Source of the DNA: Bacteroidales bacterium UBA3653
GTDB lineage: Bacteria; Bacteroidota; Bacteroidia; Bacteroidales; Paludibacteraceae
Direction: 5' to 3'
Assembly: GCA_002373505.1 (NCBI GenBank)
Contig: DFKE01000017.1
Coordinates: forward strand, 240,602 to 304,601
DNA: 64,000 nt
The translations under genes were made by a program, and so were the position numbers. Within the stretch, counting starts at the first letter, position 1. Every line of letters begins with the position of its first letter. Of this stretch, positions 1 to 8,809 are shown piece after piece. The notes beneath the pieces are model-generated. The model was not told where the DNA came from. It was given only the letters and a program-made list of their open reading frames with translations, and made no database searches.

Positions 1-1834
1 CCATTTGGTCATTTACCATTTTGTCATTTATTTGGTCATTTACCATGCCGGCTGTGGAGGAAGTATATGAGATATTCATCTTCCGCAGCACACGTCCGTG
101 CAGAACCGCCCAGTCGCGTGTGTTACCGACAGTGATCTGTCCGGCATGGTCTCTATAGCAAGCACCCCATCCGCAGTTATCATCATTGACCCAATTATGC
201 GCGCGGACATAATCCCATTGCTGTCCGATATAGGCGCAAGAGAACCGGTCCTCGCAAGCATACGAGCCGGGTACGATACCGGCAAAAGCGGAGTCGGCAA
301 ACCATTCCGGTCCGTAGGTGTCGGAGAAAGCATCAATGATATTTACCATTTGGTCATTTACCATTTGGTCATTTACCATTTTGTCATTTATATATGCGCT
401 GATGGTAGGGCTTGGGAAACTGAGTCCTCCGTCGTTTCCCGCCACGACATAGTAGTCATACCTGACCCCGGGTGTGATGGGGAGTCGTATCTGTGTCCCT
501 TTCTCTACCTGCTGCACATCCCATTCTCCGTCGTTCTCGCGGACATAGACCATATAATAAGACGGTTCAGCCGCAGGTTCGATGGAGTCCGTAGGAGCCT
601 GCCATCGGAGCAGTCCGGTATGGTCAATAGCCAGTTGTGTGACCGGCATAGGCTGGACGGTGGCGTCTCTACCGTTGAGGAATCGCAGTATCCCCTTATA
701 GACGGCTCTCGCCGCTGCGAAACGGAAAGCGGGATCCAGTCCGTAGCGCATGTCCGCCATGTTCTTATGGCTGAGCAGTTCGAGGATAACAGAAGGCACG
801 ACCGGCACTCTCGATTCGCAATAGTTAGCTTCCCGGAGTTGGCGTCTGGTCCATTCCGGCGCAAGATGGCGGAGGTCCTCTGTGACCTGTGTCTGGATCC
901 AGTCGGCGAGATTGCGGTTGGTTGTCTCCCTGTCTCTGCCGTCCCTCAAGGTAGTATTGCCGTCATCGTCCTTGGCGGTATAGATAACGAGTGTACCGAT
1001 GACAGTGGAGTCATTTCCGCTGTCCTGTCCGTCGGTATGAAAGGCGAGGCATAGATCGACAGGCTCCTCCTGCGCGTTAACCCACATCGCCCGGCATTTC
1101 ATATCATCCTTGTACTCATCTCCGTCATAGAGGTTCCATAGGGTAGAGTCGGCACCTTGGTTCACGAGCCAGTATCGTGCTCCTTCCGCCCATCGGGGCA
1201 TGCCGGAGGAACCGGTCTCCTGTTCCTCCAGTCCGGCACGGGGCATGATCACATCCGCTCCTGCATTCTCCAGCATCCGTTTGACGAGGCGTACGTACTC
1301 CTGGCTGTATAGATCCTCAACGGTAGTCCAGAGTGTAGCCCGCTGCCAGATCCACTCGTCGCGTTCCCGGTTATAATACATCCCATGGCTCGGATAGATG
1401 ACGATCGTCTTATCGGTCAGGTCACAATAGCGGTCCGAAGAGAGTTTGCATTTGGTCTCCGGTGCCTGCGACCGTGCGCAGTCCGTGATAAGCGTCTCAA
1501 CATTGACCCCAGCCGCATAGATAGTGACCTTACCGGAGGGCGTGCCTGTCGTCCAGAGGCTGACCTTTTGTTTCAGTTCCTCGAGGTTCCGGGGAGTCCA
1601 TCGGAAGTCCTTGAGCGTAGCGTTGGTTTTGATCGTGACGGCATCGCCGTTGACGCGCATGCTCTTGACCCTCACTTTGGGACTCCAGACGGGCGAGAAG
1701 CCCGTATAAGCCATGAGCGAATCGCCCAACTCCCGCATGCCAAGCGTTTCCGCACTAATTGAAAATTGAAAATTGAAAATTGAAAGGATGACTAATCCTA
1801 ACAACCTATACCTATGTTTCCTTTCTCCTTTCAT
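1..1834 (-). CDS. N-acetylmuramoyl-L-alanine amidase-like secreted protein ('xanthan lyase'/golvesin type), 3' end missing
   Basis: The reading frame is open from an ATG at 1834 to the window edge, 611 codons without a stop. A signal peptide (about residues 10-28) precedes an N-terminal domain. The amidase-like part has SHG at 149-151, a YYN..W.WQR stretch at 153-165, FHTDG at 265-269 and an SVILELLSH motif near 348-356. A fibronectin-III-like segment follows (about 385-475), then the Bacteroidota C-terminal domain (GPEWFAD, CAYIG, GNTRDW). Family knowledge suggests cell-wall amide hydrolysis outside the inner membrane. Two oddities: the hydrophobic core of the signal peptide is written in an AATTTTC repeat, and MVNDQ-type repeats are inserted in frame at about residues 482-498 and 597-611. 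It lies 59 bases downstream of the secreted-protein gene at 1894-2457. The family is fairly secure; the substrate is not. Confidence 0.8.
   Translation of the reverse strand, partial: MKGERKHRYRLLGLVILSIFNFQFSISAETLGMRELGDSLMAYTGFSPVWSPKVRVKSMRVNGDAVTIKTNATLKDFRWTPRNLEELKQKVSLWTTGTPSGKVTIYAAGVNVETLITDCARSQAPETKCKLSSDRYCDLTDKTIVIYPSHGMYYNRERDEWIWQRATLWTTVEDLYSQEYVRLVKRMLENAGADVIMPRAGLEEQETGSSGMPRWAEGARYWLVNQGADSTLWNLYDGDEYKDDMKCRAMWVNAQEEPVDLCLAFHTDGQDSGNDSTVIGTLVIYTAKDDDGNTTLRDGRDRETTNRNLADWIQTQVTEDLRHLAPEWTRRQLREANYCESRVPVVPSVILELLSHKNMADMRYGLDPAFRFAAARAVYKGILRFLNGRDATVQPMPVTQLAIDHTGLLRWQAPTDSIEPAAEPSYYMVYVRENDGEWDVQQVEKGTQIRLPITPGVRYDYYVVAGNDGGLSFPSPTISAYINDKMVNDQMVNDQMVNIIDAFSDTYGPEWFADSAFAGIVPGSYACEDRFSCAYIGQQWDYVRAHNWVNDDNCGWGACYRDHAGQITVGNTRDWAVLHGRVLRKMNISYTSSTAGMVNDQINDKMVNDQM
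2..46 (-). repeat. In-frame MVNDQ-coding repeat, copy 2
   Basis: Copies of the unit ATGGTAAATGACCAA (15 bases) and the variant ATAAATGACAAA lie in frame in the amidase gene and read MVNDQINDKMVNDQM. The array runs into the window edge. Confidence 0.85.
341..390 (-). repeat. In-frame MVNDQ-coding repeat, copy 1
   Basis: Three units of ATGGTAAATGACCAA or close variants lie between the fibronectin-III-like and C-terminal domains of the amidase. The 15-base period keeps the frame, and the peptide reads INDKMVNDQMVNDQMVN. The same DNA unit occurs in non-coding junctions at about 10033 and 16896. Confidence 0.85.
1757..1786 (-). repeat. AATTGAAA tandem repeat inside a signal peptide
   Basis: On the plus strand AATTGAAA is repeated about four times without a break. 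In the amidase frame it encodes the hydrophobic stretch SIFNFQFSI of the signal peptide. Confidence 0.85.
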
Positions 1835-1893
1835 TTTTCTTATCTCGCTCTGCTCGAACGATTATTGCTACGCATTTTTCACCTTTCACCTTT

Positions 1894-2457
1894 TTAGAAA
1901 TCCTCATCGCTCAAGTCGGTGTTGCTCTTTTTGTTGTTGAGGGCCGCCTCTTGGTATGATTTCAAGAGATCCGCCGCCATTCTGGGCTGGTATCCCTCGG
2001 CGATATCATAATCCTTGGCGTCATTGGCTTTGAATACCACTCTGACCTTGATCACAGCTACTCCTGCCTCCAGTTCGGCAATCACCTCCGGCGAAACCTC
2101 ATAGGTGGTCTCAGTCCAGTATTTGGTGAGCGTCGAACGAGCGACCTTCTCGGTTCTCTTGTCTTTCTTAACCTCCATTCCGGGCACGCGGTTGAGCCGC
2201 ACGACCTTGCCGTCCGCAAAACGCAGCAGGATACGGGACTCGTCCGAGAATTCATTGAACTCGTTGGTGTTGACGGTCTTGACGATCATGGTGGTGACAT
2301 CCTTTCCGTCTTTGTGCTCCTGGCAGAAAGCGATCTGCGGTTTCAGGTTTTTGTTAACCGACGCATCCACATGGATAAACTTGCCGCGCTGCGCAGCGTT
2401 GACATTCATACTCAGCGCCATCAGAAGCGCTACCATTACAGAAAATACCTTTTTCAT
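1894..2457 (-). CDS. Small secreted protein of unknown function
   Basis: 187 residues. A clear signal peptide (MKKVFSVMVALLMALSMNVNA) is followed by a mature part of about 165 residues with alternating beta-type segments and no cysteine except one near residue 45. The tail is acidic (SDEDF). I do not recognise the family. A middle segment resembles small immunoglobulin-like or lipocalin-like beta proteins of Bacteroidota, but this is only an impression. It lies between a TraB-like gene and the amidase on the same strand, so it is probably co-transcribed. The gap upstream (2458-2516) and the one downstream are filled with short AT-rich repeats, and its stop codon lies at the start of an AAAGGTGAAAGGTGAAAA repeat. 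Confidence 0.75.
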   Translation of the reverse strand: MKKVFSVMVALLMALSMNVNAAQRGKFIHVDASVNKNLKPQIAFCQEHKDGKDVTTMIVKTVNTNEFNEFSDESRILLRFADGKVVRLNRVPGMEVKKDKRTEKVARSTLTKYWTETTYEVSPEVIAELEAGVAVIKVRVVFKANDAKDYDIAEGYQPRMAADLLKSYQEAALNNKKSNTDLSDEDF

Positions 2458-2540
2458 TTGTGATTTGTTATTTGTAGTTAGTTATTTGTGTTTTTTAAAT
2501 TCTTAATTTTTAATTCTTAATTTTTAATTTTTAATGTCCT
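2458..2540. repeat. AT-rich tandem repeats at gene junction
   Basis: Two arrays lie side by side: ATTTGTGATTTGTTATTTG-type units (2457-2490) and TTAATTTTTAATTC-type units (about 2497-2536). The second array contains the stop codon of the TraB-like gene and encodes its last residues (TLKIKN). Confidence 0.75.
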
Positions 2541-3452
2541 GTTGACAGGCCTTACTCGGTATCCGGCAGCCCGCAGGAGTTGGAGAAGTCCTTTGTCACC
2601 GCCGAGGAAGACAGCATCGAGAGTGATAAACGCCCCTCCTTCCGCCAGAATCGGTTTGAGCCGCTTCACCCATTGCTCGTTCCGCGCGCAATAGACCTTG
2701 TAATCTGAGAAAGAGACGGAAGTGGTGTTATCCGGTCCCTCCACCTGATAAGCCATGTCCGCGAGTCTTCCGAAGCGGTACATCTCTCGTAGCGTCCGCT
2801 CTTGTCTGACTTCGTTCTCCGGATATTCGATCACCTTCAGCAGTTCCTTGCACTGCCAATGGAAAGGCTCTCGGTCGAAAAGCATATACATGGTCTCTCC
2901 AATATTATCCAGTCCGACGACCGGCATGTTTCGCTCCGCAGCAACGGATTCAAAGAATCCCACCATTGATCGTTGCTCGTCGTATTGCATCCATTGCTTC
3001 ATCAGTTCCGTCCGGTACATCTCGGTGAGGTAGGATGGTTTCATCCGGCAGAGTTGTTCCAATCCCATGCCTAAATTGATACGAAGAGAGTTGTTTATCA
3101 GTTCGTATTCGCTTTCGCTGTAAAAATTGCTGAGTTTGACAGAATCGGGCAGGAGCGCCGCTTTGCGCAATGCAGCCAGTGCTTCGTAGTCCTGCATAGC
3201 AAACTCCGTGACCACTTTATGGCATTTCCCGAAGCATTTGAAGACATTCGGAATCGTGTCAATAAAGGCCATATCAACGAACCTGTTGGTAGCAAGCACG
3301 TAGGATTTATGGCGCGCTCCGCCTTTGCTGATTTCATAGAGCACCTGGGCATGGCAGAAAGGAGGAAGGACGAAGGACGAAAATGAAAGGAGCAAGGCTA
3401 AAGCAAAACGCCTTAGTGCCCAATGACTGATATGTGTTCTTATTCCTTTCAT
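2517..3452 (-). CDS. TraB/GumN (Tiki-like) family secreted protein, degenerate active site
   Basis: 311 residues with a signal peptide (about 1-36, ending PFCHA). The order of segments follows the TraB/GumN family: an opening YEISKGG..SYVLAT strand, FAMQDYEAL, a long helical middle (QLCRMKPSYL), GLDNIGE, an RNEQW..L stretch, and a closing GLLQLLRAAGYRVRPV. The family's conserved GT.H near the start reads ATNR here, and the closing G..HL.G reads DAVFLGG, so both usual histidines are absent. The metal-dependent peptidase function proposed for relatives is therefore doubtful. The signal-peptide core is encoded by TCCTTCGTCCTTC-like repeats. It is 1 base from the TPR gene upstream (3454-5445), which suggests tight coupling. 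Confidence 0.65.
   Translation of the reverse strand: MKGIRTHISHWALRRFALALLLSFSSFVLPPFCHAQVLYEISKGGARHKSYVLATNRFVDMAFIDTIPNVFKCFGKCHKVVTEFAMQDYEALAALRKAALLPDSVKLSNFYSESEYELINNSLRINLGMGLEQLCRMKPSYLTEMYRTELMKQWMQYDEQRSMVGFFESVAAERNMPVVGLDNIGETMYMLFDREPFHWQCKELLKVIEYPENEVRQERTLREMYRFGRLADMAYQVEGPDNTTSVSFSDYKVYCARNEQWVKRLKPILAEGGAFITLDAVFLGGDKGLLQLLRAAGYRVRPVNRTLKIKN
3361..3390 (-). repeat. CGTCCTT repeat inside a signal peptide
   Basis: On the coding strand, TTTCGTCCTTCGTCCTTCCT repeats a 7-base unit. It encodes the FSSFVLPP part of the TraB-like protein's signal peptide. Confidence 0.7.
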
Positions 3453-3453
3453 C

Positions 3454-5445
3454 TTATTTGAACCGCGTGATCATGTTATACGCCTGATATATACCTAACT
3501 CTCCCGCTTTGGAGAGATCCGCGAGCCCTTTCTCGTTCTCTCCGGTATAGATATAGGTGAGTCCTCTGTTGAAATACGCCTCGGCGAAGTCAGCATCCAG
3601 TCTGATGGCACGGGTGTAGTAGTCGATAGCATCCTTGTATTCCTTCTGTGCGCATAGGATGTTAGCCTTGTTATAGAGCGCAAAGACAAAATCCGGCTGC
3701 AGCCTGAGTACCTGGTCATAATCGCGCAGCATGATATCAAAATCCATGTTGGCGGTAGCGTCTTGTTCTCCGATAGCGCGTTGATACTCCAGCAGCCTGT
3801 ACCTCCAGTTGGCGCGGCAGAAGAAGAGCAGGGGTTCCAATTCCTTGTCGGCAATCAAGACCGCTCTGGTGCAGTCATCGATAGCTGAAGTATAATCCTG
3901 AACGATGGCAAACTCCATCGCCCTTGAGAGGTACAGGAGCGCATCCGGCTTCTCGTCCAGAAGTTGGGAGAGTCGCCTGATCTGTGTGAAATGATAATCC
4001 ACCATTTCAGCCGTAAGCGCCAGTTCCTGGCTTGTGAAGCGCAGAGCAGCCGGCAGAACCTGCATTTTGTTAAGCCGGTCCACCAACGGATGGTAATAAT
4101 TGGTGCGCCGCAGAGAGAGGTCCTGGCTGTAATACGAGAGGACGATATTTTCTTCGTTCACAACGTCCTGGTGGCGTTTCTGGACCGTACCGCGCGTCTG
4201 GGAGTCGTATTTCTGCTCCTCATCGGGTATCTCGGTCTGGTTCTGTGCGGTATTGGCGGAGAACTCCTTCCTATGGTCTTTCTTCTGCGGCTGCGCTTTG
4301 GCAATGGTCAGATCCGTGTTCGGCTGTGCAGCCTGCTGCGCCTGTATCTGTTCCTTACGGGACTCCAGTTCCTGCGCTTTCTGGCGGTACTGGAAGGCTC
4401 CTTTCTGGTCTCCCTGTCTGGCTTTGGCTTGTGAAGCAAGATAATAGGCCGGCAGGAAATACGGGTATCTCTCTATCATCTCCTGCATATCTTTCACGAC
4501 GGCTCTCCATTGTTTGAGTTGCATCTCCACGAGCGCTCTCTGGTATCGCATCTCGGTTCGTTCCGGAGCGAGCGAGATAGCCGTATTCAGGTCCTCCAGC
4601 GCACGGTTATAATCTCCTACCTCCTGACGCATCACACCCCGGTTATAATAGCAATCCGCATCCCGCGGCGCAATCTTGACCGCCTGGTCATAGTCCGAGA
4701 GTGCTCCCCGGTAATTATGGCGGCGATAATGGATAACACCCCTGTTGATATAGTCTCCCGCCCATTTGGAACCGAGGTTGATAGCCTGGGTCAGTTGGAC
4801 GTATGCATCATCCTCCCTGTCAAGCATGAGGTTCGTCACTCCGAGCGCAGACCATACTGCAGGGTTGTTCTTGTCGTATCTAGAGGCATGCTCGAAAGCA
4901 TCCAGTGCAGCAAGGGTGTCCTTTTTCAAGATACAGATATGTCCCTTCTCGCTCCAGACGGAAGCGGACGTCGGTTCGCGTTTGAGCATCTGGTCGATAT
5001 CATCCAGCGCTTCGTCATAATGCTTCATCTGTGCGCGTGTGTCCGCGCGGAGAAGCATATAAGTCCGGTTCTCCGGCGAGAAATGCAAAGCCTCCGTATA
5101 GTCGGCTTCCGCTTCCTCCAGCCGTTCGAGCTGGCGGTAAATATAGCCTCGTGCATAATAGCATCCCGGTGAGAAGGGATTTCTCTCAATGGCCGCATTA
5201 CAGTCGTTCAACGCTCCTTGGTAGTCCTCCAACTGAATCTTGGCAATAGCGCGGTAGAAATAGGGCTCGGCGAGGTAGGGCTTGAGATGGATGACCTGGT
5301 TGAAATACTGGATAGAAAGTACATAGTCCTCAAAATACAAGGCATTCCGCCCGATCGCAGTAATACGGTCGGTGTTCAGTTGCGCATAAGTACCAAGGGA
5401 CAAAGTACCAAGTACCAAGGATAATATAAATCTCTTAATTCTCAA
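3454..5445 (-). CDS. Secreted tetratricopeptide repeat (TPR) protein
   Basis: 663 residues. A signal peptide ends near TYAQ (residue 22). At least nine TPR motifs follow (about 25-345, e.g. AEPYFYRAIAKIQLEDYQGA and ADCYYNRGVMRQEVGDYNRA). Then comes a Gln/Lys-rich low-complexity linker (about 350-420) and a second TPR block (about 500-655). TPR arrays are protein-binding scaffolds; with a signal peptide this one probably acts in the periplasm or at the outer membrane. The nearest start is TTG at 5445, inside an AATTCTC repeat, so the true start is uncertain. The penicillin-binding protein gene ends 14 bases upstream. The hydrophobic core of the signal peptide (LVLGTLSLGT) is encoded by the GGTACTT repeat also found in two other genes of the window. 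Confidence 0.85.
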   Translation of the reverse strand: MRIKRFILSLVLGTLSLGTYAQLNTDRITAIGRNALYFEDYVLSIQYFNQVIHLKPYLAEPYFYRAIAKIQLEDYQGALNDCNAAIERNPFSPGCYYARGYIYRQLERLEEAEADYTEALHFSPENRTYMLLRADTRAQMKHYDEALDDIDQMLKREPTSASVWSEKGHICILKKDTLAALDAFEHASRYDKNNPAVWSALGVTNLMLDREDDAYVQLTQAINLGSKWAGDYINRGVIHYRRHNYRGALSDYDQAVKIAPRDADCYYNRGVMRQEVGDYNRALEDLNTAISLAPERTEMRYQRALVEMQLKQWRAVVKDMQEMIERYPYFLPAYYLASQAKARQGDQKGAFQYRQKAQELESRKEQIQAQQAAQPNTDLTIAKAQPQKKDHRKEFSANTAQNQTEIPDEEQKYDSQTRGTVQKRHQDVVNEENIVLSYYSQDLSLRRTNYYHPLVDRLNKMQVLPAALRFTSQELALTAEMVDYHFTQIRRLSQLLDEKPDALLYLSRAMEFAIVQDYTSAIDDCTRAVLIADKELEPLLFFCRANWRYRLLEYQRAIGEQDATANMDFDIMLRDYDQVLRLQPDFVFALYNKANILCAQKEYKDAIDYYTRAIRLDADFAEAYFNRGLTYIYTGENEKGLADLSKAGELGIYQAYNMITRFK
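5390..5420 (-). repeat. Dispersed GGGACAAAGTACCAAGTACC module, copy 1 (in a signal peptide)
   Basis: The plus strand reads GTACCAAGGGACAAAGTACC followed by AAGTACCAAGG. The gene reads its reverse complement, giving LVLGTLSLGT. Other copies lie at 27815-27848 and 39533-39563. Confidence 0.8.
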
Positions 5446-5461
5446 TTCTCAATTCTCAATT
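5435..5461. repeat. AATTCTC tandem repeat at gene junction
   Basis: Three to four copies of the 7-base unit AATTCTC join the stop codon of the penicillin-binding protein gene to the start of the TPR gene. Confidence 0.8.
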
Positions 5462-7727
5462 ATTCACATCCTTCGTTGGGATCAAACCACTTCGGTATCT
5501 CAAACTGCTCCGTAGGACTATAGCCCAGATCGGGATCCTCCAGCACTTTCTTCAAATAGAGCGCACTGATAGGCAGAGCCATTGAGGCACCTTGTCCTTC
5601 TGCCATATTATCAAAATGTATGCCACGGTCCTCTCCTCCGACCCAAGTACCGCAAACCAATGAAGGAGTAAAGCACATAAACCATCCGTCGGAGTTGTTA
5701 TTGGTAGTACCTGTCTTGCCTCCCATGGGTGCGTTGACGCCGTATTTGAAACGCACACGGACACCGGTACCGTGATCCATTACAGCACGGAGCATGTGGA
5801 TCATCTTATATGCCGTGGTCTCGCTGATAATTTCATGCGTGCGGGGCGTGAACATACCGATAATATTCCCGTTCGAATCCTCAATACGTGTGACATACAG
5901 CGGTTCGGTACGGATTCCCTTGTTCGCAAAAGTGGTATAGGCATCTACCATCTCTTCGACGCTCACTTCGCAAGGTCCCAGACAGAGCGAAATAACAGGA
6001 TCCAACTCTCCCTGAATACCGAATGACTGCATCATTTTGACGAGTTGCTCCGGTGTAAAGAGCGACATGAGATAGGCCGATATCCAGTTGGACGAGTTCA
6101 TCAGTCCCCATGTGAGAGTCACGGTGTCTCCTCTGTATTTGTCATGTGTGTCCCTGGGTGTCCATTCGCGTCCGTTAGCGTCATAGAGAGTGATAGGTTC
6201 GTTCACCGTCTTCTCGCACGGCCACATCCCTTCGTCCATCGCCAGGGTATAGAGGTAAGGCTTAACGGTAGAGCCCACCTGACGGCGGCCTTTCGTAGCC
6301 ATATCGTATTGGAAATAGGAGAAATTAGGTCCTCCTACATATGCTTTGACATGTCCGGTATGCGGATCCATAGACATAAACCCGCAACGGAGGTAACTCT
6401 TCAGCCATTTGATCGAGTCATAAGGGCTCATGATTGTGTCTATCAGCCCTTTGTCGTACGAGAAAATCTGCATCTCGCGCGGTGTACGGAACGCCGCCAT
6501 AATGGAGTCGTTGCTGATCCCGGCGCGTTTCATACTGCGGTAGCGGTCGGTCTGGCGGATAGAACGGTTCATGATACCGTCTATCTCAGCCTGGGTCAAC
6601 GAGCGGGAGAAAGGAGCGTTCTTTTTCTTCTTCAGCTCCCGGAAGAAAGACTTCTGCTGCTCCTGCATGTGTTCGCTTACCGCTTCCTCAGCATAACGCT
6701 GCATGCGGGAGTCAATAGTGGTGTAGATCTTCAGTCCGTCCTGATAAAGGTCATACTTGGAGCCATCGGGTTTCTTGTTCTTCTCGCAGAAACCATACAG
6801 CGGGTTGTTGTCCCATTGGTTCTTGTCCAGCTGATATTGCTGTTTGTTCCATTCCGAGTAGTCGCTCTCCTTCGGCTCTTTAGCCGTCAGTACACCTCTC
6901 AGGTACTCCCGGAAATAGGGTGCAATACCTTGTTTGTGGTCCACAGAGCTGTAATGCAACTCCAACGGCAGCGCCTCAAGCGAGTCCCGCACCGCCTCAT
7001 CGATATAGCCGTATTTCTCCATCTGGTCAAGCACGGTATTCCGGCGGTTAGTGGCCCTCACGGGATGGCGGACAGGGTTATATAGAGAGGGGTTCTTGCA
7101 CATACCTACCAACATCGCCGCTTCCTCGATCTTGAGATTCTTCGGGGTAGTGGAGAAATAGACCTGGGAGGCAGACTGGATACCTACTGCATTATAGAGA
7201 AAATCAAACTGGTTGAGATACATGAGCAGGATCTCATCCTTGCTATAAAGGCGCTCCAGTTTGGTAGCAATGACCCATTCGATAGGCTTCTGCATCGCGC
7301 GTTCGAAGATGTTATTTGCCCTCGGAGACCAGAGTTGTTTAGCCAACTGCTGGGTAATGGTAGAACCTCCTCCGGCGCGTCCCAATTTGAGAATAGCACG
7401 GAACATGGATTTGAAATCCACTCCGGTATGCCGGTAGAAACGTGCGTCCTCAGTCGCTATCAGGGCGTTGATCAAGTCCGGCGAGAGATCGGTATATTGC
7501 ACGCCGATACGGTTCTCATACCGGTAATAACGTCCCAGCGACTGCATATCAGCAGAGATAACTTCACTGGCGAACGTGTTTTTGGGGTTCTGCAACTCCT
7601 CCAGTGGCGGCAGATAGCCCAACGCGCCTTTCGTGATAAGCCAGATTACCAGAAAAGCAACCAACATACCTCCGAGGATAATTCCCCAGAACCAAAGTAA
7701 AAAAGGTTTGTACCAACTTTTTTTCAT
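5460..7727 (-). CDS. mrcA: Penicillin-binding protein 1A (class A, bifunctional)
   Basis: 755 residues. One N-terminal membrane anchor (about 10-32) is followed by a glycosyltransferase-51 domain with EDARFYRHTG at 93-102 and GGSTITQQ at 120-127. The transpeptidase domain has STVK at 486-489, SSN at 545-547 and KTGTT at 671-675. All catalytic motifs are intact. It polymerises lipid II into glycan strands and cross-links peptides in the periplasm. Length is normal for the family. Its ATG overlaps the hemW stop by four bases (ATGA), so the two are translationally coupled. Assignment is secure; which of several class A paralogues it is cannot be told. Confidence 0.95.
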   Translation of the reverse strand: MKKSWYKPFLLWFWGIILGGMLVAFLVIWLITKGALGYLPPLEELQNPKNTFASEVISADMQSLGRYYRYENRIGVQYTDLSPDLINALIATEDARFYRHTGVDFKSMFRAILKLGRAGGGSTITQQLAKQLWSPRANNIFERAMQKPIEWVIATKLERLYSKDEILLMYLNQFDFLYNAVGIQSASQVYFSTTPKNLKIEEAAMLVGMCKNPSLYNPVRHPVRATNRRNTVLDQMEKYGYIDEAVRDSLEALPLELHYSSVDHKQGIAPYFREYLRGVLTAKEPKESDYSEWNKQQYQLDKNQWDNNPLYGFCEKNKKPDGSKYDLYQDGLKIYTTIDSRMQRYAEEAVSEHMQEQQKSFFRELKKKKNAPFSRSLTQAEIDGIMNRSIRQTDRYRSMKRAGISNDSIMAAFRTPREMQIFSYDKGLIDTIMSPYDSIKWLKSYLRCGFMSMDPHTGHVKAYVGGPNFSYFQYDMATKGRRQVGSTVKPYLYTLAMDEGMWPCEKTVNEPITLYDANGREWTPRDTHDKYRGDTVTLTWGLMNSSNWISAYLMSLFTPEQLVKMMQSFGIQGELDPVISLCLGPCEVSVEEMVDAYTTFANKGIRTEPLYVTRIEDSNGNIIGMFTPRTHEIISETTAYKMIHMLRAVMDHGTGVRVRFKYGVNAPMGGKTGTTNNNSDGWFMCFTPSLVCGTWVGGEDRGIHFDNMAEGQGASMALPISALYLKKVLEDPDLGYSPTEQFEIPKWFDPNEGCE

Positions 7728-8809
7728 ATCATTAGGTCTTCAATTATTCTATTTAACACATGCAGTCCCTTTTGCGTCGCTACGATGCGTTTTTCTTCTG
7801 TCTCCCGAAGGAGTCCTTTTTGTACGAACGAGTCGAGAACGAGTCGTTTATGAGTCGGTAAAGTGGCCGGTATTCCTCTGTTTGTCCTAAGTCCTAACAT
7901 GACCTGCTCGTTATACCGGTCTTCGTCGGACAAAGTCTCGCTCTCCCGCACTAATGTGCTGTCTGCTATACCTTGTATATAAGCATCCAAATCATCCGGA
8001 TTCCAACTCCGCACGCACCCTATATAACTATGCGCGCCCGCGCCTACGCCTACATACGGAGTGCCGTTCCAATAACTGCTGTTATGCAGCGCTTCGTATC
8101 CCTGCAGAGCAAAATTGCTCACCTCGTAATGCACTAATCCCGCGTCTTTGAGCCGTGCGCATAGGTAGTCATACATAGCCATCTCCGTGTCCTCGTCTAT
8201 CGACTCCAACTCGCCTGCATCCCTCCGTCTGGTCAACTCCGTACCTTCTTCATACATCAGTCCGTAGGACGATATATGCTGTACGTTCAGGCTCAGCGCC
8301 GTCTCTATATCCGCTTTCCACATGTCCATCGTCTGTGTCGGCAAAGCGTACATCAGATCAATAGATATATTCCCGAATCCCGCCTCTTGCGCCATGCGGA
8401 CGGCTTCTATCGCTTGCTGCGCATCGTGTCTTCTGCCGACCAGATGCAACAAACCGTCCTGAAACGACTGGATGCCAATAGACAGCCTGTTAATTCCGGT
8501 TTCCCGCAAGCGCAGAAAATATTCTCTCGTTGCATCGCCGGGATTGAGTTCCATCGTTATTTCCTCCGCGTCAGCAGCTCCGGCGGCCTTCAGGAGTTTC
8601 GATACATCCTCCGCCCGAAGCGTACTGGGTGTGCCTCCTCCTATATATACGGTGCGGATCGGTTCTCCCGCTTCGCCCCGCCGCGAATCAATCTCTTTTA
8701 TAACCGCTTCAAGGTATTCCTCCTGCCGCTGCAGAAGGGTAGTGGAGAAAAAATCGCAGTACAGGCAACGTCTCTTGCAAAAGGGTATATGTATATACAA
8801 TCCTGCCAC
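7724..8809 (-). CDS. hemW: Radical SAM heme chaperone HemW
   Basis: 361 residues. It opens with IHIPFCKRRCLYCDF, giving the radical-SAM cysteines C11, C15 and C18, followed by YIGGGTPS (SAM-binding glycine motif) and SIGIQSF. A C-terminal HemN-type domain ends the protein. It lacks the additional N-terminal tyrosine/lysine patch of true HemN, which favours HemW, the heme-delivering paralogue, over coproporphyrinogen dehydrogenase. The start is GTG at 8809, whose first base is the last base of the rarA stop, and this is the only start that keeps the IHIPFC motif complete. It ends in an ATGA overlap with the penicillin-binding protein gene. Confidence 0.9.
   Translation of the reverse strand: MAGLYIHIPFCKRRCLYCDFFSTTLLQRQEEYLEAVIKEIDSRRGEAGEPIRTVYIGGGTPSTLRAEDVSKLLKAAGAADAEEITMELNPGDATREYFLRLRETGINRLSIGIQSFQDGLLHLVGRRHDAQQAIEAVRMAQEAGFGNISIDLMYALPTQTMDMWKADIETALSLNVQHISSYGLMYEEGTELTRRRDAGELESIDEDTEMAMYDYLCARLKDAGLVHYEVSNFALQGYEALHNSSYWNGTPYVGVGAGAHSYIGCVRSWNPDDLDAYIQGIADSTLVRESETLSDEDRYNEQVMLGLRTNRGIPATLPTHKRLVLDSFVQKGLLRETEEKRIVATQKGLHVLNRIIEDLMI

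Noticed and set aside
1..390. MVNDQ arrays as a CRISPR array
   Set aside because: Units are adjacent without spacers and are translated in frame inside a gene.
98..1054. 318-residue plus-strand frame
   Set aside because: It is the antisense shadow of the amidase gene, whose minus frame has clear family motifs and no stop.
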